64,000 nucleotides of DNA from Ceratorhiza oryzae-sativae (GCA_030998015.1 JARWMV010000245.1:248001-312000), one strand, 5' to 3'. Positions 1 through 13,185 are shown, numbered from the stretch's first letter. Program-made: numbers and translations. Notes: generated by a model not told the origin, from the letters alone.

Positions 1-37
1 TCGAAATCTCGATGTCTTCATTGACAGTGTTTTTCAG

Positions 38-3000
38 CTGGTCCATCGATGACGTTTGATAATACCCCTATTCTAAATCCACTTGCGGCGCAAATTGCCG
101 CAGAAGTTCGAAAAGGCGAGGTGCGTGGCTTTGTGAGAGTCATATCCGTCGCCGTTCGGTTGAGCCTCGTTCCAGACCTGCGAGATTTGCAAGAAGAGTG
201 ACCGCGATACCGAAATGTTACTGTGTGACGGATGTGACGAAGGCACGTAACGTTCACTCGATTTGTATTCTGGCTTCTTACAATTCCCAAATCAATACCT
301 TGCCTTTTTCCAGGTTTCCACATGTTCTGCCTCGACCCGCCGTTGAATGCGATCCCTAAAGGCAGCTGGTTTTGTCACGAGTGCATGTTTGGGAACAACG
401 ATTACGGTTTTGACGAAGGAGATGAGCATAGCTTGACGAGTTTCCAAGCGCGGGACCTGGCGTTTCGCCAACAGTGGTTCGAATCCCATCCCCCTCCTGA
501 CCCCTCCTGGGACGACCCAACACGACAGCCCATTGGAAAGGTATCCGTGAGCGAAGATGATGTGGAGCGCGAGTTTTGGCGCCTAGTCCAGTCTTCGCAC
601 GAAACAGTCGAAGTGGAGTATGGAGCTGATGTTCATTCGACCACACATGGAAGTGCCATGCCGAGCGTCGAGTCGCATCCGCGCGATCCGTATTCGCGCG
701 ATCCTTGGAACGTCAACAATTTGCCGATCTTGCAAGACTCGATGTTGCGATACATCAAGTCGGATATTTCGGGAATGACAGTGCCGTGGACGTATGTTGG
801 GATGCTTTTTTCGACGTTTTGTTGGCATAACGAGGTGAGCTGAGATTGAATTAAACGGGGACAATGGCTGATAGTAGGATAGGATCATTATACGTATAGT
901 TTAAATTACAGTGAGTCGCTGTTTTAGGCGAGAGATGAACTGAGCTGACAGGGTATAGTGCATTGGGGAGAGACTAAGACCTGGTATGGGATTCCGGGCG
1001 AAGACGCACAGAAATTCGAGGACGCGATCAAAAGCGAGGCGCCCGACTTATTCGAGGCTCAACCGGACTTGCTGTTTCAGCTCGTGACGCTTATGAACCC
1101 CGATCGTCTGCGCAAGGCTGGTGTGCGCGTGTTTGCGTGCAATCAGCGTCCAGGAGAGTTTGTGATAACGTTCCCGAAAGCCTACCATGCCGGATTCAAC
1201 CATGGGGTAAGTGGTCGAGGTGTTCTTGGTGGCGAACGCGGGCGTTGATAGAGTTGGGATGAACAGCTAAACTTTAACGAAGCCGTCAACTTTGCCCCGC
1301 CTGAGTGGTTGCCATTGGGTTTGGAGTGTGCGAGACGGTATCGGGATCACCGGAAGCTTCCGGTATTCTCGCACGACGAGTTGCTGGTGACGATCACCCA
1401 GCACGCGGCTTCTGTCAAGAACGCGGGGTGGTGAGTCCCTGAGTTCTTTGAGTGTGCGTAACCCAATCATCGTATTGATTGCGTAAACGTGGGTGTCCCT
1501 GACAGGCTGTACGGGAACCTGAAGGAGATGGTCGATCGCGAGTTGGAGGAGCGAGCTCAGGTCCGGGCACTTGTCGGGCGCAGCATGGACGAACGCCTAG
1601 ATGATGCGGAGAGCCCCGAAGAGGCGTACCAGTGCGCGATATGCAAAGGGTTCTGTTACCTCTCCCAGGTGACCTGCCAGTGCACGCAGAGCCGGGTCTG
1701 CTTGAGCCATGTGCAACAGCTTTGCAACTGTCATATCTCAACGCGCGTACTACACAAGCGCTTCGAGGATCAGTACTTGGTCGATATACTCGGGGATGTG
1801 GAGAAAAAGGCGAACGCGCCTGTCGCGTGGCGCTCCAAATTCGCGGCTGCGCTTGATGGACCAGGTTTACCACAGCTTGGGATGCTTCAGCAGCTTACCA
1901 AGGAAGGCGAAGCGTTGGACGTCCCGATGATGGAGCTCAAGTCGCTGCAGCGCTGTGTGAAGCGGGCGGCGATATGGATGGAGCAGGCAACGGATTTGCT
2001 CAACTATGTTCCGCCGCGGAAACGACAAAAGGTCGGCGATTCGCCGGAGCCTGAGCCCAAGTATGGGATCAACGATATCACGAAGCTTCTCGACGAGATA
2101 AAGAAGCTAGGCGTTGATGCACCCGAGACGACTAGGCTGGAATCATTGGACGAGCAGGTTCGAGACTTCCAGCAAAGGACCAAGGGGTTGCTGCGCAAGC
2201 TTGGGAACTCGGAGGATACGTCGTTGCTGGCCAAGTTTGAGGAGCTTGTCGTGATTGGGAAGAATCTCCGACTCAAGGTTGACGAGCTCGTGGAGCTCGA
2301 GAGGCTTGTTACGCGGTTGCAGTTCTTCAAGGAGCTCCAGACTGTCAATGACAATGGTCTGACCCTCGACCAGGTCGAAGAGCTCATTCTGCGCGGATAC
2401 AAGGCCGGTGTCTCGTCAGACCATCGAGTCATGGTCGAGCTCACGCGCAAGGCGACATTTGGCGGAGAGTGGAAGGCTCGGGCGGTGTCAATTCTTGCGC
2501 AGAGGCGGCCGACGATGCAAGATTTGAACCAGCTGGTGGTACCTGTGCAGTGGATCCCGACGTTGCCAGATATACTCGACAAGTTGGACAGGGCACGAAT
2601 GAAGGGACGGGATTATGAGAAAAAGGTCGAGACGTGTTTGCGACCACCGAGGGGAACTCAGATTTTGATCGACGATGCGAACAAGTTGGCTGTCGCCGCG
2701 CTCAAGGAGGTCTTTTTCCACGCTGCCGAAGAGCTTCGAAACCTGTCCGCCGATGCCCGATTGTGGGAAAAGACGTGCGAGGATATCATGACGGGCCGGT
2801 TCAAAGCCCGTGGGACATTGACGGTGTTTGAAGAGATTCGGAACATGCGGGAGGAGGGCAAGTCCAAGTTTTGGGCGTTTCGGATGCCGTGGTTCGACGA
2901 TATGGTTCGCCAGTTGGTGGCACATGACGATTGGGTCGCGCGTCTGCCATGGAACCGGCCGGCTCACCCCTCACTCGAGCTCGATGCGATCGTTCGAGAC

Positions 3001-4277
3001 GTATCGAACGACGGAGATCTGGGGACCGCTCCCCCTGCAAACGAGGCGTGCACGTGCATCTGCGTCGAGCCTGTTGCGGTGCCTGACCCGAACGAGCCAG
3101 ACACGCAAGAAGTCGTACAGTGCGATCATTGTTTGGCCAAGTTTCATGCCAAGTGCATCGAGGGATCGTGCCCATTCTGCGATCATCATCACTGGAACGG
3201 GTCCATGCCGGGCAAGCCACGGACGTTCAAGCTCTCACATCTGATCACCCAGTACAAATCGGCCTGTGAGCTCACAAGACACTATTCGTTTGACTACAAT
3301 ACCCTCGGCAGCATTATCCGCAAGTGCGATGCGTTCACGAGGCCGATCGATACCTTTATCAAGCAAGTCGGTCAGCAGGGGACGCCTGATCTTGCCGCGG
3401 TTCCCCAGATTCGGCATTTTATGCGTAGGCTGTACCGGATCCAATTTGATGTCCAAGCTCGGCCGGATGCGCCTGCGTATGGGTTGACACTGGCCCACTT
3501 GCATCGGCAGATGGCGATGCAGCAGCCCCAACCCAAGATGAAACGTCGATTGAATCGTAAGCCGAAATTCGTTTTCAAGCCCGAGGTGGACCCAAAGGCC
3601 CCGGATGGTTCGCGATGCTTGTGCGGCGGAGCGGCGGCGAGTCTGAACCTTGCGATGCTGCCATGCAGCAAGTGCCAGTCGCTCTATCATGTCGCGTGTG
3701 TAGCTCTTCCGAGTGCAGACAAGGCACCTGATCCGTTTGTGTGCCCATTGTGTTTGCTAAAAAAGGGCAAGAGCTATGGGCCTGCAGACGTCCGTGTCAA
3801 GTATCATGGTAAGTGATGGGTTGTTTTTGTTTGTTGGTAGACGTACTCATGGTTGGCTGTAGACGACGATCCAGAGGAAAATGCCAAGTTTGTGGATGTC
3901 AAGGCGTGCTTGGACAACTATAGTTGGAAGATTATTCGTCGAGCATTGCCCCCGCCAGTCCGAACGACGATTACCGTTCAATTGCTCCGATTTGTACCCG
4001 GCACGAACACAGACCCTGAAGAGCCGGACATGCATCCTAAATCAGCACCGGGTCCGCCGCCAACTAAATCGACTCCCCAGCGTCCCGCCGCGAGCGGTTC
4101 TGGCTCTGGTGACACGCCGTCCAACCTGTTGTCCGAAGAGTGAGGTTACGTATCAAGGGCGACGATGACCATTCTGATCCAACGACCGGACCATCGACAC
4201 CTCGGTCTGCGGTCAATGGAAACGGAGCGAACGGGTCACCCTCGACTCAGCGTCCATACGGTGCAGGAGCCTGGTAG
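38..4277 (+). CDS. KDM5/JARID1-type histone H3K4 demethylase, 5'-partial
   Basis: Fe(II)/2-oxoglutarate-dependent chromatin demethylase of the KDM5 (Lid2-like) family; known members remove H3K4 methylation in the nucleus. The window opens inside the gene, so the JmjN and ARID domains expected upstream are missing. Exons read: 38-120, 176-242, 314-834, 883-910, 959-1206, 1267-1430, 1506-3808, 3863-4277. In order they give PHD1 (CEIC to FC), JmjC with iron ligands in WHNED (826-885) and AYH (His at 1186-1188), a C5HC2 zinc finger (about 1633-1725), the PLU-1 helical region, and two more PHD fingers (about 3049-3190 and 3616-3760). The intron at 243-313 starts with GC. A 28-nt micro-exon (883-910) restores the conserved DHxxYSxNY segment of JmjC. 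Near 4138 the frame stops at TGA (4141), but the next frame continues as VRLRIKGDDD to a stop at 4275-4277, suggesting one missing base. Confidence 0.93.
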
Positions 4278-5373
4278 ATCGGATTTGTTTTTTCTTCGTT
4301 TGTCAAGCTGACAGCTTTTTGGTTGTGTATACACTATCACTATGTATAGTCCTTGTTTCGTTCAATGTGTAGTCTATCATGAGGTGGTACAATTCTTTGC
4401 GGTTGAGTAGAATGGTTTGTTGTAAACGCAATAAGACAGGTGCCTCACCTCGTGGTCGTGAAAGGCTTCATCATACTGCCCCCGGTGATCAACGAGCACA
4501 CGGACGCGATCACCCCATGTATTTTTTTGGGTCGTTCAAGCGGACCGCGCAACGCGTTTTATTCGGCGCAACGATAAGTTAAGGTTGGATAGCACGGAAG
4601 TGGTGGCCATGTTGGCACTTTGGCCGTAAGATATTGATATATATTTACTTAACGGCTAAGGTGGGAACAGGTGCGGAGGGGAGGGTCGTCCTATAGGTGG
4701 ATCGTAATACCTATATCTCTGGGGCCCTGGAGCATCTGACTGTGAAAGTCACGAGTTCGATTCCGATGGCAGCCGCTGGTTCGGCGATTCAAGTGAACAT
4801 CGTGTCATTGTTTTTCCGTTGCCTCGTAGTTGGTCCGCCTAGATACCTAGCCAGCCTGAAGGGTGTTCAGTATCAACGCGCGCCATTACTTAAGTTTTGG
4901 TTTTACTCGGAATACTTGAGGCCCCGAGTTGCTAGCGTCGAGTCTAGGGCAAAGGCATTGAGCTTGAAATATTATCTAGGCTGCGGCTTAACTGTAATTT
5001 AATTGTGACCAAATTTCTTCAAAAATTCTGATACCTGAATCAGGGACGATTGCGGTACAAGTTTCGCCCTGGTAGTGGGACCGTATTGGGAGAACAAGAG
5101 GGGCATTGGGTCGTGAATGAGGCCGGGGCGGGCGGGTGTTATTCATGCACAATGGTCTCCGAGAGACGCATATATTCTGAGCTTGATTAGCGGCCTCGAA
5201 TGTCGATCCGAACGCAGGTGAACTACTCACGAAGCGACCGACCTACCCCAACTCTTTAATATTGGTGGGCATGATTAGCAAATATCACTCGTATTGGCTC
5301 TGTTTGTGGTTGCCTTACACGGTTTGGTCCTCAGGCAGGCGCTCGTGGAATCTCAACCACTTGAACCGCAGCA
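4278..5373. other. Intergenic region, no gene seen
   Basis: This stretch of about 1.1 kb lies between the KDM5 3' end and the patatin/NLR start codon. Open frames are short and look like nothing known. A tRNA-like relic is listed separately at about 4715-4774. The last few hundred bases must hold the promoter of the NLR-like gene. Confidence 0.6.
4715..4774 (+). pseudogene. tRNA-like relic
   Basis: The stretch contains GGAGC (D-arm end), CTGTGAA (a seven-base anticodon-loop-like sequence that would read GTG) and GAGTTCGATTCC (B-box-like T-arm), followed by ATGGCAGC. The anticodon stem and T stem do not pair properly, and no matching 5' acceptor strand is visible. It reads as a decayed tRNA or tRNA-derived repeat, not a working tRNA gene. 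Confidence 0.25.
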
Positions 5374-8300
5374 ATGACTGGTGGCAGCGGGGGACGCGCT
5401 CTCTTGAGCTTTGGTGCGTATTGTGATATAATTTAAGCGCTCTTTGAGTACTAAAACCAAATAAGATGGAGGCGGGATAGGCGTTTTATCCTCATTGCTC
5501 ATACTCCGAGAAATCATGTTTCGAATCCAGCGAGACAAGGGCCTGAGCGATCTGCCTCTCCCATGCGACTACTTTCACTTGATTGCTGGATGTGGCTTCG
5601 GGGGGTGAGAACGGTTCTCCCGAGGTTGTCCGATAGCTCAGGCTATTTGTGTAATTGTAGGTTGGCGGCAATCATGCTTGGGAGGCTGCGTATGCCAATC
5701 AACACGGCAATAGAGGAGTTTGATTCAATTACAAAATCCGCATTTTCGACGAGCAAATGGAAATCGATGGATTATAGGACTAGTAAACTGGAGAAGGCGA
5801 TAGACGAGTTGGTGGGCCGATATGTCCAAGAAGGGAATACTCGTATGATGAACCTTGGTAGCGCAGAATCTGCTTGTAAAGTGTGAGTAGTTGCATATTC
5901 GAATGTGGCCAACATAGAGTCAATAACGTGGTTTATAGGTTTGTGTGCGTTGCGCTTGGTCATAATCTCCATGGGATTGAGCGCCTGCGCACCTACCTGG
6001 GTACCAAACAGCAGGCGCCAAATTACACAATCAAAGAAGCCATGTTAGCCACCACAGCTATCCATGGGATCTTTCAGCCTCGCACGCTCTCCGAAGCCAC
6101 TGGACTATGCCTGACCTATGTTGCAGCCGACCTTGTCTGTAGTAACCCCACTCCCTTCATGCTCGAAGAAGCGCGGGATATCTTTGCCAAAGAGCATATC
6201 TCGTGCATTGTGAGCCTTGGATCTGGGGAGGTTCAAATTCCAACCGTCTTGGACGCCGGCTCCAATCCCATCAAAGATTCTGACGAATTGGTCGAAATTC
6301 TTGGCCGAATCGCAAAGGACTCTGAAATGAAAGCGCAAGAAATGGATTTGCGATTCGCGCCAACAATCAACTTCTATTTTCGGTTCAGTGTCGAGCACGG
6401 TATGCAATTGGTTGGGATTCAGATTACCGACAAGCGCCAGCAATTTTGGCCCATACTCGAACCTATCTTTCTTCTGTAGATCACATTGATCCTTCAAGGC
6501 TTGACAATCTAGCAAAATCCTTGGTCGAGAAGACCGAGTACATATCTTCGTCACATCTCGGTAGGTTTACGCATAGAATTAGTGAGCCTCCAGCTAATAT
6601 GCACTCATAGTAGGGACCGTACCCGCCTCGTCACGCCCGTGTAGAATACAGCCACCTCCTCCACCATCTCCGAATTTTGTCGGCAGAGCAGAAGTACTCA
6701 ATATTATGCACGAGTATTTCACAACTACAACAGGTGTACAACGTGCGTTTGTCCTCTGTGGGTTAGGAGGATCGGGCAAAACCCAAATTGCGAGGATGTT
6801 CGTCAGCAAATACCATGCACTGTATGTTACCTTGCGATTCAGGTTTGCTTATTAGGGTTAGACTTTAACATTATTCATCAGATTCTCTGAGGTGTATTAT
6901 ATCGACGCCAGCTCGGCTCAAACAATTGAATCTGAGTTCAAGAATATTGCTGGGGCAAGGACTGGAGGCCAACACCTCGAAGACGCATTTTACTATTTTA
7001 AAACAAACTTTTCCAACTGGATTATTATCTACGATAATGCAGACGACGATCAGTTGGATCTGCGGGGCCGTTACGTCCCCCACTGCGCACACGGCAGCTT
7101 GGTTATCACGACTCGAATAGGAAGCTTATAGCGTATTCTCGTGGACTAAGATCCAGTTATGAAGTTTCAGGCATGTCGTCCGAGGACGCAAGCGAGCTTC
7201 TTTTGAGGGTCGCCAAACAAGAGAGAAGCGAGCTTGCAAGTTCCAAAGCATTCAGAATCGTTGAGGTACGTTCGGTACTTATTAATGGAATCCAAATTTA
7301 CACACTCATACATACTCAGGCACTTGGTTTCCACGCGCTGGCCATCACCCAAACGGCTGCATATATATTAGTTCAAGATTACACGCTTGATGAATACCTT
7401 GGAATATGCCTTCGCAACTGCAAAGTCTCGAATGAGTGCCTCTCAGCGGTTGTGCCAGCCGACGATGATTATGGCCAGGCGACTTTCAGCACCTGGATGC
7501 TTAGCTATCACAAACTCACCAGTGAAACCCAAGAGCTTCTACATTATCTCTCATTCATGCACCACACAGGGATCACCGAGGATATGTTTCGGGCGGCTCA
7601 TAATCAATACTACTCTCGAGAGTCTGACTTCATTCAAACCGGTTCTCTTGCTTCGTTTCTATCGAAGTTTAATCACCAAGTTTACGTATCCAACGCTGTG
7701 TGGGACTCATCAGCATTTAGAGATGTGATGTTAAAGCCCCGAAGCTACTTCTTGATCGAATATGATCGACACGGGTATCTATTCCATCCACCCTCTAGTG
7801 CAGCAATGGATGCGCAAGCTAGCCCCTCCGAACACAGTAGATGCTGTTGCCGAGTTACTATCATTATGCGTGAATCGGAAATATGAGGTAGACGATTTTG
7901 CCTTTCGTCGAACTTTACTACCACACATCGATGCTCTACCCGAGTCTCATCGAATGGGCGAAAACACTGCTCAACATTTCTCGCTTGTATACGATGAAGC
8001 CGGGCGCTGGGACGAGGCCGAGCAGCTTGAGATGATTGTTTTCAATTCCCGAAAAGAGAGTCTGGGGGAAACACATCCAGACACCTTGTCGAGCTTGCAC
8101 ATTCTTGGGGACATATACCGCAAGAAGGGGCTTTGGAATAAAGCGGAAAATATCTTTCTCCATGTGCTTGAAGCAAGGAGAACCTTGTTTGCAGAGAGTG
8201 CCAAGGAAATCCTGGAAAGTGAGCATAAGCTCTCGCTAGTTTATCTAGACCAAGGGAAATGGGAACTTGCTCGCTCGATTGAGGAGAAGGCTCTTAAAAA

Positions 8301-9134
8301 ACGACAACAAATCTTCCAAGAAGGAGACTATATGATTCTAGAAAGCATGACTCAGTTGGCTTGGGCATATTGGGGTTTGAAAAGCTATGCAGACGCACAG
8401 CCTTTAGAGGAATATGTGCTCGAATCACGTACCCGCCAATTCTCCAGAACTCACCCGCTTACCTTGGAGAGTATCCATAATCTAGGAAAAACATATATGG
8501 CGTTGGGTCTCCTAAAACAGGCAGAGGCGCTGACAGAAGAGGCATTTCAATCACGATCTCGAGTTCTCGGGGAAAACCACCCCGGTACACTCTTAACCAT
8601 GGGTTCTCTTGCGATAATTTATCTCGGACAAGACAAGCTAGATGAAGCAGAGAAGCTACAGAAAAAAGTTGTAGACGCATACGCTCAGACATTGAACGAG
8701 GACCACCCTCATACACTCGATGCTAGCTGAACTTGGCAATCATTTACACTCGGCGAAAGGAGTGGAGTAGGGCAGAGGGCCTACTGACCCACGTTATTAG
8801 GGTACAGCAGGCTCTGCCTGAATTTGACAATCACCCAATGCTCTTCATAGCCCTCGATCACTTGGCGCATATATACGTACATCAAGGGATTCTTGGCGAG
8901 GCCTGCAGGACAATGGAGGAAGTTGTAAGATGGAGGAAAAATGTACTTGGGGAACATAGTTCGGACACACTTCATAGTGTTCGACTATTGACCGAATGGC
9001 AGTCGTGGTTAGCGGAGCCCGAGGAAAAGCCCGTGAACCTCGGAAAAGACATCGCCAAGTCACCTTTCTCGGGGATTATCTTTTCTACAATCTGTTCTAT
9101 ATTAATCTTGATCTTAGCCGTATCTTATATGTAA
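5374..9134 (+). CDS. Patatin-like / NB-ARC / TPR protein (fungal NLR-like), frame interrupted
   Basis: A STAND-type, NLR-like protein of a kind expanded in Agaricomycetes; a role in self/non-self or stress sensing is inferred, with no defined substrate. Exons: 5374-5413, 5466-5604, 5661-5882, 5939-6560, 6614-6821, 6882-7265, 7320-9134. Residues about 1-330 are a patatin-like domain (DGGGI start, PCDYFHLIAG, MLGRLRMPI). About 370-640 is NB-ARC with P-loop GLGGSGKT (6763) and Walker B WIIIYDNADD (7019). About 750-1080 are tetratricopeptide repeats. Residues 1120-1140 form a hydrophobic C-terminal segment (9063-9131). At the patatin nucleophile position (usually GxSxG) the sequence is GCGFGG, without serine. 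Four single-base breaks (about 6410, 7108, 7749, 8726) interrupt the frame. Allowing for them the coding length is exactly 1,143 codons plus stop, so sequence error is as likely as decay. Confidence 0.85.
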
Positions 9135-9992
9135 AATCATAGCTAGAACAAACTGTGGACCTGGTTCTATATGGTTTTCGACGCCCTTTAACACACGCCA
9201 CTAGCTGTGGTGTTTTTTTGTCTCGTGTTTGGTAGTACTTATCTTCAATCTCGGATGCCTTTCTTTGCTTGCCTTCCCATGAAAAATATGCATTTAGCGA
9301 GTTGGTTGGGCATTCATACTCAATAGATGGTGAATCATCCCATGGCTCTCATGATGGGTTTGAGCTCCCAAGCAGGATTGTCGTGAAATGTACTGAGCGA
9401 CGAGACTCATCCTGGCATTGCGGCGCAGGAAACGGATATAACGGATGCAGCCTCACCAAATCGCTCGGAAATTGCTCACGGTGCTCTACTGGTGAAGCAT
9501 ACCGCCAGGAATTATGTGTACGGGGCATAAGGACAATACTGTGCCACGTGCTACCCATATTATTCCTTATACGTTTATATTCACGGCTGTTTGCATATAC
9601 CGCATTTATAAACGGTGAGCAAGCTTTGACTGAGTTTCGTAAACTTTAGCACAATCCAGCATCTGCTTTGCCATACACGATGAAAAGATAGGTGCAGAGG
9701 CTGAATTTGACGCCATGATACCGCACGTGGCAAATCGACTGTCGTGAACTAGGTATGGCTCACTCTGTAGCCCATGAGAATACCAGCGACTGGTTGAGAA
9801 CACTTGTCGTACAGTCACGTGACCGCGAGCCCTTTCATCCCCGACTCCATTCATAAAGGATAAGCCCACGATAAGAAGCTGAGCGTCATAACACTGGCTA
9901 TGTTAGTTCCGCTCGCTCGGCGGGTAAAATAGTAGAACTGATAAATGTATTGTATCTTAGTTCACATCCGGCGAATAATCCCATGGGACAAG
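9135..9992. other. Intergenic region, no gene seen
   Basis: Downstream flank of the NLR-like gene and upstream flank of the decayed F-box-type locus. Open frames here show no recognisable motif and no sensible exon chain. Confidence 0.5.
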
Positions 9993-12313
9993 ATGTCCAA
10001 GGTGATTCGTTGCCTCCCAATTCCAGCTGATTGTGCCCATTTAACTTTTGCGCAACATGTTCCGTTTGACAAAGAAAGTAAGCTTAGAAGAAATCAAAGA
10101 AACCGCCGAAATCGCGCCGCTAGGGCCGCTGCTGGTGAATCTGGGACATAGCAACCTGTAGGCCCAGCCGTACCAGCCCAAACTCCATCTCGGTCTAGTG
10201 CGCTCAAACAAGCCTCGAGTAAAAGTCACCAAAAGATTGAGCACCAGCCGTTTCGACGACAACAGTGAGTATCTATTCCTTCCTTGAAGTTGCCTGCCGA
10301 CGTTCTCGCGTAGGTATGTTTTAGTGTTTAGTTCGAATGACGCCCAAATGCTGAGAGCATCCGTTCCTAGATTGTCCCGATTCTGTCCCACTGATGTCTT
10401 AGTACCTGGCTCCAGTCAATACGTCGGTCCGTAAAGTGGTCATGCATCGCTCTGCTGCCGCCATGTGGCGAGCGTGCATCAAAAACGCCGGGCTACCGGC
10501 CTGTCTTCCAGAGATCAGCCATCCGAAGTATGCGGCGCTGCCCTTCTTGCCCATATGTTCGGTGCGTTTCCTCATGACGTCATCAGCAAACACGGCTCAA
10601 TTGATTAAGTGTGTTTGTCTCAGTCTTGTGGTGTTCGGGAAAACCGTAAATCTGATGTAGTCTTTCTGGTTCGACTATGCGGAAATTGCCGCAAGCACAA
10701 GTGGGTACAAGATACTTGCAGGCATCACGTATCGCTCAGCTGGTATAGGCTGTTGTCTGGAACAATATAGATCCGAAAGAGCTGCAAGCCATGTTACAGA
10801 GTGGAATACCTTCAAGACGCGTCTCATACAGTTTCTTGAGGATGAAGTTGAAGAGCTCCAAGAGCGTCAGCGAAGAGAACGCCATCGTTGACGCCGTTCC
10901 CGACTAGAATTCCTCATAACCGAGCTGCTAACGGACCTAGCTGTTACTATACTAGACAACCTATCCGAACCCCCTCTTGGGCAGCAAATGACGATTATAG
11001 GAGACTGGCTTGCCCTCCCTCGGTACTACTATGCGATGAGGTGGACCAAATTTTATGGTCGGGTAGACGCCGAAATTCCTGTCGATGAAATAAGTGAGCA
11101 ATTCAACGCACAGCGCGAAGAGATTTTACAGTTGCGCCTCGGGTGGGGGAAAGGGATCAAACCAAAGCTGGCAACTGTTACCCGGGAAGGACGTGAAAAG
11201 GACGGACTCGGGACTCCGTATATCTGGTCCACCCCCGGAGAGGAGGGTCAGCCCAAGTTTACAGACGACGACACAACCCCGCTTCTCTGTGCAGATAGTT
11301 TCTTCAATTCTGGCTCTATGGTAGCCTGTTCTTACGTTAGCATCGCGCAAGGCCGCTATATGCAGATGAAGCTTGACTCGGGCCCATTTGAATACAACTC
11401 GGAGGCTCCATCGGCCGCACGGGGGCTTTTGGCTTCGCTTGGGCGTCCTGATGAGTCGCATGTTGAGTTTGACGAGGGGTATTTTAGATGTGGGAGGTAC
11501 TATTCGTACAAGTTCAACTTGTGCATTGTGGTATGTTTGGCCCCTCTTGCTGAACCTGTTGTTGTTTACAACCCGAGTATAATTAGATTGGACATTATAT
11601 AGAAATCGCCACAGACTGGAGAACAGATCAAGCCTCCCTCGCGAAATTTTGAGAACTCGGCATTGGATATAACAACCCTCATGATTCCAAGTCGGACGAT
11701 TCCCGACCTCTCCTTGTCCAGCTTGCGCCTCAGGAAATTGGAGCTATAGAGACCAAGTTTGAGGGATTAGAGAGAACGTCGTCTTGGGTGGAATAAGCGG
11801 CAGAGGAGCTGGGTGTTCTTCTGCCACCCAACGGTCCACCCCCTGCTGACCAGGCCGAGGAGGAGAATCAAGAGAATGGTGGAATTCAAGAAGGGACGAC
11901 GGGCGAGCCGAAGATCAAAACGAGGAAGAAGACAACAAAGAGTCTGATAACGAGCACGGAGACAGGTTTGATGACGAGAGCGAAAGCTTGGAGCTCTGGC
12001 AGCAAGACCGGTTCGCCTGCAAGCTGTCAACAGGTGCGGCCCGAGGCCAGGTTGTCCACATTCCGATTGATCCCACATCTTCGCAACGTGTGAGTCCTGC
12101 GATATTTATTCTTCTATACTGACAATCATCATCGGCAGTCACAATATTTTGGATCCAGAGCGGGGGCTCGACGTGGCGGACGCCAAGTCGATTGAGAATA
12201 ACCCATACTTTCGTCTGGCAGGAAAGTGTGAGGGCTTGACAGTGGGGGCGGGCCGTGACGATGCTCACTGGCCCACACCAAGACCCCAGTTTTCCTTGTT
12301 ATCCAATACGTGA
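9993..12313 (+). pseudogene. Decayed F-box-type gene of an Agaricomycete family
   Basis: The order of fragments fits a fungal F-box family protein: a basic N-terminus (RRNQRNRRNRAARAA), an F-box remnant (LPADVLA, then MHRSAAAMWRACIKNAG), SHPKYAALPF, a zinc-type segment (SCGVRE, then LCGNCRKHK), a charged helix (FLEDEVEELQERQRR), a long middle domain (about 10890-11530), an acidic stretch (about 11880-12090) and a last exon ending HWPTPRPQFSLLSNT. In-frame stops break it: TAG at 10149-10151, TGA at 10889-10891 in a run of arginine codons, TAA at 11794-11796. There are also frame changes in the F-box and acidic parts. Stop codons of this kind cannot come from single-base length errors, unlike the breaks in neighbouring genes, so real decay is the best reading. 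The first two could each be a C-to-T change (CAG to TAG, CGA to TGA). The F-box assignment rests on recalled family similarity. Confidence 0.6.
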
Positions 12314-13185
12314 GCTCGCTTTCACGGGATTATTTCTTCTGACCAAGTCTCCGATGTTTTTCCCATTTAATTACATATACCGCTTGATGTATGTATCCCA
12401 GTTTCTTCTATCACACGACCCGATTTGCTGCCTGCCAGCACCACCTTGGTTCCCGGCTCGCGTTTCGATTCCACTAGTCGACACGCCCACTCTCGACGTA
12501 ATACGCCGGCAAATGCTCGTTGGCTTGTTTCGTATGGACGTATCTCTCTTTGGCAAGCCTATTTCCCCATATCGGACCGACTCGGGCGACCTGAAAGGGA
12601 CGCCTCGATGCCTTGAATTATTTAGCCTTTAATCCGCTTTCCCTTGTCTGCTCTGACTCGGGCGAGCTCAGCAGAGCCCAAGTCCCAGTGCGCCAGCTAG
12701 AGTGGAAGAGCTGAAGCAGCCTGTTTTGTCTGGCTGTATGCGTCCGGCTGCCCGCGGCTCCGGATGGGAGAGCGCAGCGCCTTTGGCCACACGACCAAAC
12801 TGTTTCGGCGCCTCGAGGCGGCGGGGGGTTTGGTGCCGAGGTCGCTTGTGTCGTTCGCCTGTGGGTGCACAGGGCTGTTGGGTCGAGGCCGGCGTGTTCC
12901 CCGCAATTGAGGGTGTCATTGAGGCAGAGGATCCCGTGGACGGATAAAGCATAGTGCGCGGCCCAGGCTGTGCACATGTCGACTTGCATTTGTCGCGAGG
13001 CAAAACACGCGGAGACGATCAACCTCGCTGGCCGTTTGGTTATAGGGGCCCCAGGGGTGCACTGGTCCGTCTGTTCGATTTACGTCTCGCGACCCCTTGC
13101 GAAAAAGTTTCCCAGCCTATTTTATTCTCGCCTTTTTGCTGGTGCACAAGTTCTATCCATTTCGTCTCTCGTCACTCGAATCAGC
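12314..13185. other. Intergenic region, no gene seen
   Basis: About 0.9 kb between the decayed F-box-type locus and the coiled-coil gene. It presumably holds the promoter of the latter. No convincing coding exon or RNA gene was found. Confidence 0.5.

Noticed and set aside
2004..2582. 192-codon minus-strand open frame opposite KDM5
   Set aside because: Shadow of the PLU-1-coding exon; composition is a reflection of the sense codons.
10436..10660. Short open frame as an independent gene
   Set aside because: It is the F-box-remnant exon of the decayed locus at 9993-12313 and fits that family's order.
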